Below, piece after piece: positions 51,802-61,530 of a stretch of 64,000 nt of DNA (position 1 is its first letter; the number at the start of each line of letters is the position of its first letter). This DNA is from SpSt-501 sp037481615. Lineage in GTDB: Bacteria > Desulfobacterota > Desulfobacteria > Desulfobacterales > SpSt-501. The stretch lies in assembly GCA_037481615.1 (NCBI GenBank), contig JBBFLI010000019.1, one strand, 5' to 3'. The notes beneath the pieces were generated by a model, which did not search any database, was not told the origin of the DNA, and saw nothing but the letters and a program-made list of their open reading frames with translations. Position numbers and translations under genes: made by a program.

Positions 51802-52938
51802 TCAAGCGCCCACCATGTTGCAAAATGTTTTTTCATATTCATTGATCATTCTTTTCAGATCGAACATTCTAAAAATTTTTTCTTTTGCGTTTTTACCGAG
51901 TTTTTCTCTTGTATTTTCATTTCTGATTTTAGAAAGGCATTGTAATAATTCATCGGTTGATCCAGTCTTGAATATGTAACCCTCAGAACCATGTTGAATT
52001 TGTTCGCGAATCGCTCCAATATCCGATGCGATAACCGGCTTTCCCATCGACATCGCCTCCAGTACGGACAACGAGAGATTTTCGACTCTTTCAGAATTCA
52101 CGATCAAGCAGTCGCAAATCGATAGATAGGGCCTTACATCCAGCACGAAGCCTGTAATCCTGACATCATTCGTAAGTCCCCAATCGTTGATAGCCCGTTC
52201 AACATGCGGACGCATCGGGCCATCACCGATCATCAAGAGCTTGAACGGCATTCCCTGATCTTTTGCGATTTTCTGAGCTTTTAAGATTTTCAGATGGCAT
52301 TTCTCCGGCCGCATGGTTGCACAGAATCCAGCCAAAATGTCTATATTCCGGTTATTCAAATTGAGTTTGGTTCTTAGTTCGTTCTTCTCTTCAGAAGTCA
52401 TTCGATCTGTGAAGTGCAGAGTGTCAATTCCATTATAAATTCGTATATTTTTCCTTCCGAAAAAACCTCTCGCCATCCAGAATCTCTTCTGAAAATCTGA
52501 AACATAAATGATTTGATCACTTGCATTGAAGAACCATCGATAAATCAAATGCATTTTGATCGCTTCTTTGAAATAACATGTTCCCGTATGATAAATTTCC
52601 GCGATCAGGGGCTTTGGTGAAATCAGCCTTGATGCAATGAAAGAATAAAAAAGAGGATACGCATTTACCGCAACCAAAACTCGCGGTTTGTATTCATTCA
52701 ACCACTTCGATAGTCTTATCAATCCTTTTCTATCCCAGCCGCGCCCGAAGTCCGCGCACCACACCGGCCCGCGGCTTCGATCCACCTCGGAAAGCAGACT
52801 CTCATTTTTTTTTAGATAAATCAGGCCCAATTCGAATTTTTTTGGATTCAAATGGTTGAACAACGATATCGTATGCCTCTCCCCTCCACCCACGGCAAGG
52901 GAATCGACCACCAAAGCCATTCTGATTCTATTGATCAT
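51802..52938 (-). CDS. Glycosyltransferase family 4
   Basis: 378 residues with a GGGERHTISLFNHL N-terminal loop, YNGIDTLHF, CATMRPEKCHLKIL, and SLSVLEAMSMGKPVIASDIG (EX7E region). Overlaps the next gene by 11 bases. AT-rich. Confidence 0.92.
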   Translation of the reverse strand: MINRIRMALVVDSLAVGGGERHTISLFNHLNPKKFELGLIYLKKNESLLSEVDRSRGPVWCADFGRGWDRKGLIRLSKWLNEYKPRVLVAVNAYPLFYSFIASRLISPKPLIAEIYHTGTCYFKEAIKMHLIYRWFFNASDQIIYVSDFQKRFWMARGFFGRKNIRIYNGIDTLHFTDRMTSEEKNELRTKLNLNNRNIDILAGFCATMRPEKCHLKILKAQKIAKDQGMPFKLLMIGDGPMRPHVERAINDWGLTNDVRITGFVLDVRPYLSICDCLIVNSERVENLSLSVLEAMSMGKPVIASDIGAIREQIQHGSEGYIFKTGSTDELLQCLSKIRNENTREKLGKNAKEKIFRMFDLKRMINEYEKTFCNMVGA

Positions 52939-54097
52939 TGCTTTTTATAACTGTCAATCGCGCCTGTTCTATTGCTTTGCAATAAACTTTCACAACATCA
53001 TTTTCATTCAAGTTTTCCTCAACATAGCGATATGCATTATTCGAAATATCGCCCCATCGGATTTCGTCTAAAAGCAAATTTTCTATTTCTGTTTTCATTT
53101 CCGTTATTGTTTTCACGGCGACTCCCAGTTTTTCCCGACCCATGAGATTTTCAGGGTCAAAAAACGCAATGACCGGGACACCTCTTGCCCATGACTGCAG
53201 GTAACTATTTGGGAACCCTTCGAGATCCGATGTGTTGATAAATATTTTTGCACGATCGAAATATTTTCCGATATCGCGGTAAGGGATCGCGCCTTGAAAT
53301 GCCAGATTCGATATTGATGCTGCCTCCTTCTTTACTCTCTCAAAAAGATGCTTCTCCCCCACCATGCTTCCGCCAACCATGCAAAATTTACGGTGCGGAA
53401 GAAGTTTTGCGAGCTGGGGCACGAGCTCCGGCCTTTTTACCGGTTGAACGTTGCTGACCCACAACACATCGATATCTTTCTCTTTCGGCGGGTACAACCG
53501 CCCGGGGCGTTCTACAAACAGGTTTGCAATGGTGCTACGAACCCCATAGTTCAACCATAAATTTTTTTGCTGGTCTTTGTGCTGTGCAAGCACGCAATGC
53601 GCCTTGCACAACCCGTATTTGTAAAGAATCTTGTCTCTTCGATAGCGGATCATCACCTTGGCGGGATCGGCATCCCCATCCGATGCCAGGCGGAAAACGA
53701 ACCCTCTTCGATAACGCATGCAAAAAAGCGCCAGCAACCCAACATGCATCCCGGCGCAACTCGTATAGTAGGCATCGGCATCGGCCCGCCGCAGCGCGGC
53801 CCAGAGCTTCACCCATCGGGGATACAAAAAGCGAAAGACAGGAATCCCCTCATCGAAGCGGAAGGCTTTGTAGGTTCGAATCCCCTCCCAGGCTGCGCCG
53901 TCACTCTGCCCATAATCGCCGACCACCATGGCCACATCGTACCCACAGCGGCGCAGCGCCCGAGCCAAAAGCGTCTGCTGTACCTGCTCTCCGCCGAAAT
54001 AAAACTTCTCGTATTGTGGGGCGAGGACGGGAAGGTTCTCCAGGCCAAGCAGGCAGACTTTCGCCCGGGATCTTCCCTTTTTTCCTTCATCGATCAT
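52928..54097 (-). CDS. Glycosyltransferase (GT4-like) spanning the base-composition boundary
   Basis: 389 residues. N-terminal half (VCLLGLENLPVLAPQYEKFYF, GGEQVQQTLLARALRRCGYDV) and C-terminal half with VLWVSNVQPVKRPELVP and NTSDLEGFPNSYLQSWARGVPV. The N-terminal part is GC-rich like the genome and the C-terminal part (52928 to about 53300) AT-rich like the island. ATG 54097 taken (a GTG precedes it). Confidence 0.88.
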   Translation of the reverse strand: MIDEGKKGRSRAKVCLLGLENLPVLAPQYEKFYFGGEQVQQTLLARALRRCGYDVAMVVGDYGQSDGAAWEGIRTYKAFRFDEGIPVFRFLYPRWVKLWAALRRADADAYYTSCAGMHVGLLALFCMRYRRGFVFRLASDGDADPAKVMIRYRRDKILYKYGLCKAHCVLAQHKDQQKNLWLNYGVRSTIANLFVERPGRLYPPKEKDIDVLWVSNVQPVKRPELVPQLAKLLPHRKFCMVGGSMVGEKHLFERVKKEAASISNLAFQGAIPYRDIGKYFDRAKIFINTSDLEGFPNSYLQSWARGVPVIAFFDPENLMGREKLGVAVKTITEMKTEIENLLLDEIRWGDISNNAYRYVEENLNENDVVKVYCKAIEQARLTVIKSNDQ

Positions 54098-54101
54098 CAC
54101 T

Positions 54102-55463
54102 TCATGCTTTTTGCGGGCTGCTTCGCGGGAGTGCAGAGCCCGTTCCCCAACTCAGGCCGATGGCGATCCAGAGAAAGGCCTGGGTGTAGGATGGAATGAA
54201 ACGGTCATCGGTGAGTCCTTGGACCATCAACACCAGAAGCGCAACGGAAGCGCCTTCGAAGTATCCCCTCCAAAGATCATCGGTGTGGGTTTTTGATAAG
54301 TACCGGAATCGTTTCCATACCGTGTAAAAGAGAGCACCGATGATGCCTGCGCCGATGAGGCCGAAGTCCAGGAGAGTCGCAAGATAAGCACTGTGCGGAT
54401 GACCGATTAAAACCATTCGGGCCTTCAGGTTCGGCTCAGCCCAGAAGGTCGAGGCCAACCCGTTGCCGTAAAGCGGGCTTTCCAGAAAAACAGGAATCAA
54501 CGGCATCCAGATACGGTCGTAGCGTCCGGCGCTGATTGCGCTGATATCCATTTGAGGAAGACCTGTCGTGGCCCGGTCGAGGATTTCTTTGGGGAGCATC
54601 CATGCGATCGCCGCAAGGAGCCCAATCCCGACCGCGATTTCACGGAAACGGCGACGAGATACCAGGTAATAAGCCAAAATGACCGCCAAACCCAAGAAAG
54701 CCGCTCGAGAAAATGTAAAAAGCGAAGAAATCCCCCCCAAAGCAACGGGGGCGGACAGCAGGAGGCGCTTGGCCATGGAGCTGGTCCTTGCCGCCGAAAA
54801 AAACAAAAGGGCGATCCCGATATTGAGCATCAATCCCAACTCGTTGGCATGCATGCCGATCCACGACAAGAATTCCCTGGATCGATAATCGGCAAGAAGC
54901 CTGAGGTCGATCCCTTGCAGGGCAATGTAGGAAAGGATCACCAGGCTCAGCAAAGTCAAAGCGAGCGCCATCGCCCAGAAGATGGTATTTTCCCGTCTTT
55001 CGTTCAAAACGACCACGCCCGAGAAGAAGGCGACCACGAGGATGAGGGTCGGCTTGAAAAACTGTTCGATCAGATATTTTCCCGCCGACATGCGGGCGAT
55101 CTCCCCACCCGGATTGGGGATGGGGGGGATGCGGTCGATGAAAAAGAGACCCGCGCAGGCCCCCAGGATGAGCATGAAGAGATACACCCCGAAAATGGCT
55201 GGAATTCGCGGCAAGCGGCTGGAAAGCGGGTCCTTGAGCCATCGCAGGAAAAAGGCCACCAGGCAGACGGAGATGGTGATGTTGAAAGGATTGATCCCGG
55301 TGATCCCGAACATCTGCCGGGGAATCAGATGGGTGTCTGAAAAAGGCAAAAGAAGAACGGCCAAAAATAAGGGGGCGATAAGGCCGAACAGCAGAAGACC
55401 GATCAGATTGCCGCCCAGGGTCAAAACGATGATCAGAAAATCCCCCAAAGCCTCCTCCCACAA
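54102..55463 (-). CDS. Wzy/WaaL-like O-antigen polymerase or ligase
   Basis: 453 residues with about 11 transmembrane helices and a periplasmic loop including SPLYGNGLASTFWAEPN and IGHPHSAYLATLLDFGLIGAG, the signature of the Wzy_C family. It polymerises repeat units or ligates them. The start is TTG 55463 here; the true start may be a few codons downstream, after GGAGGAGG. The stop is 4 bases before the next ATG. Confidence 0.85.
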   Translation of the reverse strand: MWEEALGDFLIIVLTLGGNLIGLLLFGLIAPLFLAVLLLPFSDTHLIPRQMFGITGINPFNITISVCLVAFFLRWLKDPLSSRLPRIPAIFGVYLFMLILGACAGLFFIDRIPPIPNPGGEIARMSAGKYLIEQFFKPTLILVVAFFSGVVVLNERRENTIFWAMALALTLLSLVILSYIALQGIDLRLLADYRSREFLSWIGMHANELGLMLNIGIALLFFSAARTSSMAKRLLLSAPVALGGISSLFTFSRAAFLGLAVILAYYLVSRRRFREIAVGIGLLAAIAWMLPKEILDRATTGLPQMDISAISAGRYDRIWMPLIPVFLESPLYGNGLASTFWAEPNLKARMVLIGHPHSAYLATLLDFGLIGAGIIGALFYTVWKRFRYLSKTHTDDLWRGYFEGASVALLVLMVQGLTDDRFIPSYTQAFLWIAIGLSWGTGSALPRSSPQKA

Positions 55464-55588
55464 GCATCTCGAAAGGATATCATTCGAGATATCAGGGCAT
55501 AGCGGTTCAGCCTCAGTTTCTTCCGGGAACCTTCACGGGTAAGGGTTCCGCCCGCCTTTTGGCCGGCACCGCGGGGCATGGGCAGATC

Positions 55589-56653
55589 CTATCGACAAGT
55601 CCTGTGTTCCCCCTCGGCGAGATACCAGGCGTAAGTGCCCCGGATCCCTTCGGCCAATCCGATCGTCGGCTTCCAACCCAGACGCTCCATGCCGGATACA
55701 TCCAGAAGTTTGCGAGGCGTCCCCTCGGGCCGGGAATCGTCCCAGAGGGGCTCCCGCATGTAACCGACGGCTTGCCTCACGAGTTTGGACAGCTCGCGGA
55801 TGGTGATGTCCTCTCCGCTGCCGATATTCAGAAAAGAAACGCGACCATCTCGGCACGCCCTCCCGTAGTCGTCGTCCGAAAGTTTCATGACGGCGACACA
55901 GGCGGCGGCCATGTCCTCTACATGCAAAAACTCGCGCCGCGCACGGCCGGTACCCCAAAGGAGCACCTCCGGAAGCAGGCGGCGGACATCCTCGGGGATT
56001 GTACCGTAACGTTCCTCGTCCCGGCGGATTCCTTCCCGGTCGCCGTTCATGGCCAGTTTGCCGAGATGGAACTTGCGCACCATCGCCGGCAGGACATGGG
56101 AATTCATCAGGTCGAAATTGTCTCCCGGCCCGTATAGGTTGGTGGGCATCACCGCCCGGTACCGGGTCCCGTATTGGCGGTTGTAAGCTTCGCAAAGCTT
56201 GATCCCCGCGATTTTGGCGACGGCGTAGGGCTCGTTTGTGGCCTCGAGGGGTCCACTCAGCAGGTGCTCCTCTCTCATCGGCTGGGGACAATCCCGCGGG
56301 TAAATGCAGGAACTCCCCAGAAAAAGAAGACGTTCCACCCCCGCTCGCCAGGCACTGTGGATCACATTGCACTCGATCATCAGGTTTTGATAGATAAACT
56401 CTGCGGGATAGGACACGTTGGCCATGATCCCCCCGACCCGCGCGGCGGCAAGAAATACGACATCAATCTTTTCGAATCGGAAAAATTCCTCAACCGCTTT
56501 CTGGTCGGTCAGATCCAGCTCGTCACGGCTGCGGGTCAAAAGATTTTCATAACCCTCGCACGCCAGCCGACGAAGAAGCGCGGATCCGACCATTCCGCGA
56601 TGTCCGGCCACGAAAATGCGGTCTTTCAAAGACAGGTTCTGCGGCGGACTCAT
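55589..56653 (-). CDS. fcl: GDP-L-fucose synthase
   Basis: 354 residues, extended SDR: AGHRGMVGSALLRRL, FLGSSCIYPRDC, YAVAKIAGIKL (YxxxK), NLYGPGDNFDLMNSHV. It turns GDP-4-keto-6-deoxymannose into GDP-L-fucose. Eight bases after gmd. About 125 bases separate it from the polymerase gene. Confidence 0.95.
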   Translation of the reverse strand: MSPPQNLSLKDRIFVAGHRGMVGSALLRRLACEGYENLLTRSRDELDLTDQKAVEEFFRFEKIDVVFLAAARVGGIMANVSYPAEFIYQNLMIECNVIHSAWRAGVERLLFLGSSCIYPRDCPQPMREEHLLSGPLEATNEPYAVAKIAGIKLCEAYNRQYGTRYRAVMPTNLYGPGDNFDLMNSHVLPAMVRKFHLGKLAMNGDREGIRRDEERYGTIPEDVRRLLPEVLLWGTGRARREFLHVEDMAAACVAVMKLSDDDYGRACRDGRVSFLNIGSGEDITIRELSKLVRQAVGYMREPLWDDSRPEGTPRKLLDVSGMERLGWKPTIGLAEGIRGTYAWYLAEGEHRTCR

Positions 56654-56661
56654 TCGATCCC

Positions 56662-57747
56662 CTACTCGGCGTTTGAAAAAACACGGTAACCGCTTTTGCG
56701 GATCATCGCATCCCTTTCAGCTTCTCGAAGATCCGCTTCGACCATCTCTTCGACCAACTCTTCGAACCCGATCTGGGGATACCACCCCAGCCGCTCATGA
56801 GCCTTCCGCGGATCCCCCAGCAGGGAATCCACTTCGGCGGGCCGGAAATACCTTCTGTCCACGGCGATGATCGGCCTTCCGCTCACCGCATCGATCCCTC
56901 TCTCTTCGATGCCGCTTCCCTCCCATCGAATTTTCATCCCCAACTTCGATCCGGCGACCTCGATCAATTCACGCACGGAATGCTGCCGTCCGGTTGCGAT
57001 GACATAATCGTCCGGGGCCTCCTGCTGGAGCATCAACCACATCATGCGAACGTAGTCGCGCGCATGCCCCCAGTCGCGCAGGGCGTCCAAGTTGCCGACG
57101 TAAAGCATCTTCTGGAGCCCGACCTTGATACGGGCAAGGCCCCGCGTCACTTTGCGGGTGACGAAGGTTTCCCCCCGAATGGGGGATTCGTGGTTGAAGA
57201 GAATACCGTTGCAGGCGTAAAACCCGTAGGCCTCCCGATAATTCACCGTGATCCAGTAGGAATAGAGCTTGGCCACCCCGTAAGGGGATCGGGGGTGGAA
57301 CGGCGTGGTTTCTTTTTGGGGGATCTCCTTTACCTTACCGAAGAGTTCGGAGGTCGAGGCTTGATAGAATCGCGTTTTGTTCTGCAGATCGAGGATCCGG
57401 ATGGCTTCCAGCAGGCGAAGCGTCCCCAGCGCATCTGCATTGGCGGTATATTCGGGGGTTTCGAAAGACACCATGACGTGGCTCTGCGCCCCCAAATTGT
57501 ACAATTCGTCCGGTTGAACCTCTTGGATGATGCGGATCAGGTTTGTGGCATCGGTCAAGTCGCCATAGTGGAGGTGAAATCGCACCTCTTCCTCGTGAGG
57601 ATCGACGTAAAGGTGATCGATGCGTGCGGTGTTGAAGGAGGATGCGCGTCGTTTGATGCCGTGGACTTCATACCCTTTGGCCAGAAGGAACTCCGCCAGA
57701 TAGGCGCCGTCCTGGCCGGTGATCCCTGTAATCAACGCTACTTTCAT
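56662..57747 (-). CDS. gmd: GDP-mannose 4,6-dehydratase
   Basis: 361 residues with GITGQDGAYLAEFLLAKGYEV, HGIKRRASSFNT, FYQASTSELFGKV and SPYGVAKLYSYW. First step of the GDP-fucose pathway. Paired with fcl. A 174-base gap to the ATPase gene holds no clear signal. Confidence 0.96.
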   Translation of the reverse strand: MKVALITGITGQDGAYLAEFLLAKGYEVHGIKRRASSFNTARIDHLYVDPHEEEVRFHLHYGDLTDATNLIRIIQEVQPDELYNLGAQSHVMVSFETPEYTANADALGTLRLLEAIRILDLQNKTRFYQASTSELFGKVKEIPQKETTPFHPRSPYGVAKLYSYWITVNYREAYGFYACNGILFNHESPIRGETFVTRKVTRGLARIKVGLQKMLYVGNLDALRDWGHARDYVRMMWLMLQQEAPDDYVIATGRQHSVRELIEVAGSKLGMKIRWEGSGIEERGIDAVSGRPIIAVDRRYFRPAEVDSLLGDPRKAHERLGWYPQIGFEELVEEMVEADLREAERDAMIRKSGYRVFSNAE

Positions 57748-57921
57748 GGATGGGCTTTTCTCTTTTCCGCGGGAAATGACGGCCTCCGCATGCGGGTCCG
57801 GCGTGGGGCCGGGCGGGGAGATCTTCCCATGATTTGAGTCGGCCTCCCCTGTTTCTGCTTCACAGGCCGCTGAGAGGCGCGCAGCCAGAGGCTCCTGCCG
57901 GCGAAGAGGGCGGATTCCTGC

Positions 57922-59133
57922 TTACGGACGCCGGATCGCCGCCTCTTCGGCCCCCGGCGAACCCGTTTTTCGGGGGCCTTCAGCCGAGGAGAGACTCGGG
58001 CTTTGGAGCTCGCGCAGGCGCTTGCGTTTTTTCCGGGGCAAACGGGTTTGCGGGAGGATTTCTTTTTCGAAAACCGCAAGTTTTTCGCTCAGCTCTTTCG
58101 TCCGCTGTCGCTCCTGGTTCCAGAGGCGCGTGATCTCCATCAAGGCCGGGGCGTCCTGACCGTCGGCAAGAAACCGTTCGATGGCTTCCCACCGCTCCAG
58201 CAGCGTCGCCTCCAGGTTTTTCAAGCGCGATTCGATCGCTTCCAGGCGCTGCCCCAACGACGGCTCCCATGGACCGGCGGAAAGGTCTTTCAGCCCTTCT
58301 GCCGTCTCCGGGGAGGACGGCTCTTTTCCTAAGCCGATATGCAGATGGTCATTCTGGATGCTGCGGATGATGTCCTGGCTGATGACCGCGGCCCCCTCGG
58401 CGAAGCCGTAGACCATGGCGGCCTCGCAGGCCAGGTTGATGGCCCGTGGAATTCCTTTTGAGATTTCGAAGACCAGGTCCACCGCGGCCTCTGTGAAGAG
58501 ATCCGGTCTACCCCCGGCCTTCTGGAGGCGATGGGCGATGTAGCGTCCGGTGTCGTCGCGGTTGAGGCCCGTCAGGTGGTAGCGCACCGCGATCCGCTGG
58601 GCCAGCTGCCTCATGGAGGGCTGGGACAGTTTGATTTTCAGCTCCTGCTGTCCGACCAGCACGACCTGCAACAGGAGATGCTGCCCGTCGTGGAGGTTGG
58701 AAAGCATGCGCAATTCCTCGAGCGCGGCCGGCGAAAGATTCTGTGCTTCGTCTACCACCAGCAAAGCGCGCCGGCCTTCGGCATACAGCCGGACCAAGTG
58801 CTCGTTCAGGGTGATGAGGGCCGCCGTCTTGTCCGCCGGGGGCGCGAAGTCGAACTCCGAAAGCACCATGTTGAGGAACTGATCGGAGTCCAGGCTGGAA
58901 TTGAAGATGACGGCGCTTTCCACTTTGGGGTCCAGGCGCCCCAGCAGGTATTGGATGAGCGTTGTTTTCCCGGAGCCGACTTCTCCGGTCAGGAGCACCA
59001 GCCCGACTTGCTCGTTCAGCCCATACTCCAGGTAGCTGAGAGCGTTCTCGTGCTTTTCGCTCCTGTAGAGGTAGTTGGGGTCTGGAACGATCTGGAAAGG
59101 CTTCTCCGTCAGTCCGTAGAACGTTTCGTACAT
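57922..59133 (-). CDS. XrtA/PEP-CTERM-associated secretion ATPase, copy 2
   Basis: 403 residues, start MYETFYGLTEKPFQIVPDPN, Walker A GEVGSGKTT (50-58), ALLVVDEAQNL, then an extended coiled coil (about 290-380) and a basic disordered tail. Paralogue of the protein at 1676-2791. The ATG shares one base with the tyrosine kinase stop (TGATG), tying it to the EPS export operon; the longer in-frame start (59277) lies inside that gene. The role is assumed to be in export, by family and position. Confidence 0.9.
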   Translation of the reverse strand: MYETFYGLTEKPFQIVPDPNYLYRSEKHENALSYLEYGLNEQVGLVLLTGEVGSGKTTLIQYLLGRLDPKVESAVIFNSSLDSDQFLNMVLSEFDFAPPADKTAALITLNEHLVRLYAEGRRALLVVDEAQNLSPAALEELRMLSNLHDGQHLLLQVVLVGQQELKIKLSQPSMRQLAQRIAVRYHLTGLNRDDTGRYIAHRLQKAGGRPDLFTEAAVDLVFEISKGIPRAINLACEAAMVYGFAEGAAVISQDIIRSIQNDHLHIGLGKEPSSPETAEGLKDLSAGPWEPSLGQRLEAIESRLKNLEATLLERWEAIERFLADGQDAPALMEITRLWNQERQRTKELSEKLAVFEKEILPQTRLPRKKRKRLRELQSPSLSSAEGPRKTGSPGAEEAAIRRP

Positions 59134-59957
59134 CAGTAGCTGTATGCGTAGAGGGAAGGGTTGTTTTTCTGCCGGTTCAAGACAAACCCCAGGAACTTCT
59201 CCACCGGCAGGACCTCGAGGGCTTTCTTTACTTCCCGCAGGCGTGTCCGGCCCTCCTGGACCACCATCACGAAACAATCCACCTGGGGTGCGAGGGCGAG
59301 GGTGTCGGCACCCGTCAAAACGGGCGGGCTGTCGATCAGCAGGACCCGATCTTCATAACGCTCTTTCATTTCCTTCAGCAGAGACTGCATGCGCTCGGAA
59401 CCCAGAATCTCCGCGCTGTTCTGGATGACGGCCCCGCCGGAAATGAGCGTGAGTTTTTCTATGCCCGGCCAGATGATGAAATCCTTCAAGGGCTTATCGT
59501 TGATCAGGTAATCGACGATCCCCCCCCCGCTTTCCAGGTCAAGAACCCGATGAATGTTTTGCTTCCTGAGGTCGCAGTCGAGCAGCAGTACGGTCTGGTT
59601 GTAAGACTGGGCGAAGGTGAGGGCGAGATTGATCGCCGTGAGCGTCTTTCCTTCGCCGGGGTTCGCGCTGGTGATCAAGAGGGTGTTCCAGGGCTTGTCC
59701 CCGATCGCCATCTGAATGCGCGTCCGAAGGACCTTGTAGGCTTCGAGTTCCGCGGCGGAGGGATCGACGCAAACGAATCCCTTCGCGATCATCCGCTCTC
59801 TGTCCAACGCGGCGGAGCGTGACTGGGTGTACTCGGGGGGCTTCCAGTCTTTTTCCGGAGATTTTCGAATGAACTGGGGTTTTCCCGAGACAAGCGGCCG
59901 TACGGTACTCTCTCCGCGCATCTGTCTTGCTTTTTCCAATGCCCTTCTCAGGTTCAT
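59133..59957 (-). CDS. XrtA-associated tyrosine autokinase (BY-kinase)
   Basis: 274 residues. Walker A SANPGEGKT (97-105), Walker A' VLLLDCDLRKQ, Walker B VLLIDSPPVL, and a C-terminal tyrosine-rich YAYSY tail for autophosphorylation. It controls polymerisation by binding the Wzz-like protein encoded just upstream. The gene is separated from that gene by 130 bases, where a GC-rich inverted repeat (around 60014-60065) could be a processing or attenuation hairpin. Confidence 0.93.
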   Translation of the reverse strand: MNLRRALEKARQMRGESTVRPLVSGKPQFIRKSPEKDWKPPEYTQSRSAALDRERMIAKGFVCVDPSAAELEAYKVLRTRIQMAIGDKPWNTLLITSANPGEGKTLTAINLALTFAQSYNQTVLLLDCDLRKQNIHRVLDLESGGGIVDYLINDKPLKDFIIWPGIEKLTLISGGAVIQNSAEILGSERMQSLLKEMKERYEDRVLLIDSPPVLTGADTLALAPQVDCFVMVVQEGRTRLREVKKALEVLPVEKFLGFVLNRQKNNPSLYAYSY

Positions 59958-60013
59958 AACGCCCGCCGTCCTCCTTCCGTGGTCTGTCTAACCTTCGCTG
60001 CTGCGCCGATCCG

Positions 60014-60065
60014 CTGCCCCTGGGCCCTGTCCTCCGCGGGTGCCGGCTCTGGCCCCAGGGGGCTG
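60014..60065 (-). repeat. imperfect GC-rich inverted repeat inside the EPS operon
   Basis: CCCCTGGGCC and GGCCCCAGGGG face each other across about 24 bases between the chain-length and tyrosine-kinase genes. No T tract follows in either direction, so it is more likely a leader or RNA-processing hairpin than a terminator. Confidence 0.35.
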
Positions 60066-60087
60066 CCCGCAGGCTCTCCGAGCGGGC

Positions 60088-61518
60088 TCAGCGAAACGCC
60101 TTGCCGATACGCGGAATGCCGGCCAAAATCGGGAAACCGGTCGATTCGAGCTGCTCGGCGGAGTGAACGGTGTCGTCGGTGACCTCGCGCAGGGCCGCTA
60201 CGCCGACCCCCAGCGCGCAGCCGCAAAAAAACGCCAGGGTCAGGATCAACAGGCGGTTGGGCTTATAGGGCCTCTCCGGAAGCCTTGGCGGCTCGATCAG
60301 GGTGAATCGCTCGCCTCGCTGTTCCTTCTCCAGACCGCGGGAGACCTGGGCGTCCATGAGCTTGCGCATCATTTCGTTCACCTTGGCCTGGGTGCTGTCC
60401 CGAATGGCGAGAAGGGCGTTGTACTCTTCTTCCACCTTGGGGGTGGCGGCGATCCTCCGCCGGTAGTCCGCCGCCTCCCCCTTCAATCTTTCGAGCTGCC
60501 TTTGAAGGCCCTGGATCTCGACGCGCACACCGGCCAGTTGCGCCGAAAGGGCGACATAGATCGGGTTGTCGGGCTCCCCGCGCGTTTTGTCGGGGGACAG
60601 CGCGGAAGCGCGCCGCTCAAGCTCCGCGATTTCCGCGCGAGCCTTTTTGACATCGGGGTGATCGTCTGAAAACCTCTGCCGCAGAGCCACGAGCTGCACG
60701 TGCAGTTCTTCCAGCCGTCTTTTGCGGAGGAGATCCTCTTCTTTTTCAGCGTAAGGCTTGACTCCGGAGAGCTGGACCTGGAGGGAGCCTTCCCGTTCGC
60801 GCTGAGCGCGCAACTGCTCGCTGACTTGTTCGATGTTGCGTTCGATCCCGGCCAACGTCTGCAGGTTCATCTGCATGAATTCCGGTAGCGACGTGAGATG
60901 GTTTTTTTTGAACGCCGAGATCTTCGCTTCGATCCCGGAGAGCTCCTGCTTGAGCCGGGCGGTTTCGGTTTCCAGAAACTCGGTCGTCTCTTCAGCCCGC
61001 CGGGTCCGGATTTTCCGGTTTTCCTCAAGGTAGAGCGCGGCGAGAAGATCGGCTACCTCCTTGACAATCCCACGATCGCTTCCCTGGTAGGACACCGTGA
61101 ACGCGATGGCCCCCGTGGTGGTCCGGCCGAAGCGCGGGTCGTAGTTTTCCGCGCTGACCAGTTTGAGCTCGGTGTCTTTCCTCATGCGTTCGACGACTTC
61201 TTCGGCCGTCCCCCCCGCCCGCAAATCGGGGTAGAGGCCGTGGCGGTCGATGATTTCCATCAGGCGTGGAAACGTCATGATGCGCTGGGTGAGCTGCTGA
61301 ATGCGATGTTCGGCATAGCTGCTCGCGGTGGCCACGTAATTGGCGGGGACTTCGGGTTCTTCGACCAGGATCGTGGCCGTGGAACGGTACTTCGGGGGCA
61401 GCAGAAACGCGAGGGCACCGGCGAGAAGCATGACCAGCGCAAAAGCAACCAGGAAACTGCGCCATCTCCGCCGTACCGCGGAAATCAGATGGAACGGGGT
61501 GATCGCGATTCCTTCCAT
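60088..61518 (-). CDS. XrtA-type polysaccharide chain-length determinant (Wzz family)
   Basis: 476 residues; N-terminal membrane helix (FLVAFALVMLLAGALAFLL) and C-terminal helix (LLILTLAFFCGCALGVGVA), a long periplasmic coiled coil between (EFLETETARLKQELSGIEAK, LEELHVQLVALRQRF) and the Pro-rich PPRLPERPYKPN before the second helix. It sets EPS length with the tyrosine kinase. ATG 61518 was chosen since AAAGG is 9 bases upstream; the ATG three codons earlier is too close. Confidence 0.92.
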   Translation of the reverse strand: MEGIAITPFHLISAVRRRWRSFLVAFALVMLLAGALAFLLPPKYRSTATILVEEPEVPANYVATASSYAEHRIQQLTQRIMTFPRLMEIIDRHGLYPDLRAGGTAEEVVERMRKDTELKLVSAENYDPRFGRTTTGAIAFTVSYQGSDRGIVKEVADLLAALYLEENRKIRTRRAEETTEFLETETARLKQELSGIEAKISAFKKNHLTSLPEFMQMNLQTLAGIERNIEQVSEQLRAQREREGSLQVQLSGVKPYAEKEEDLLRKRRLEELHVQLVALRQRFSDDHPDVKKARAEIAELERRASALSPDKTRGEPDNPIYVALSAQLAGVRVEIQGLQRQLERLKGEAADYRRRIAATPKVEEEYNALLAIRDSTQAKVNEMMRKLMDAQVSRGLEKEQRGERFTLIEPPRLPERPYKPNRLLILTLAFFCGCALGVGVAALREVTDDTVHSAEQLESTGFPILAGIPRIGKAFR

Positions 61519-61530
61519 GATCGGCATCCT

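Noticed and set aside
57748..57921. Hairpin CGGCCT...AGGCCG downstream of the ATPase as a terminator
   Set aside because: It has no T tract on either strand and a long loop, so evidence is insufficient.
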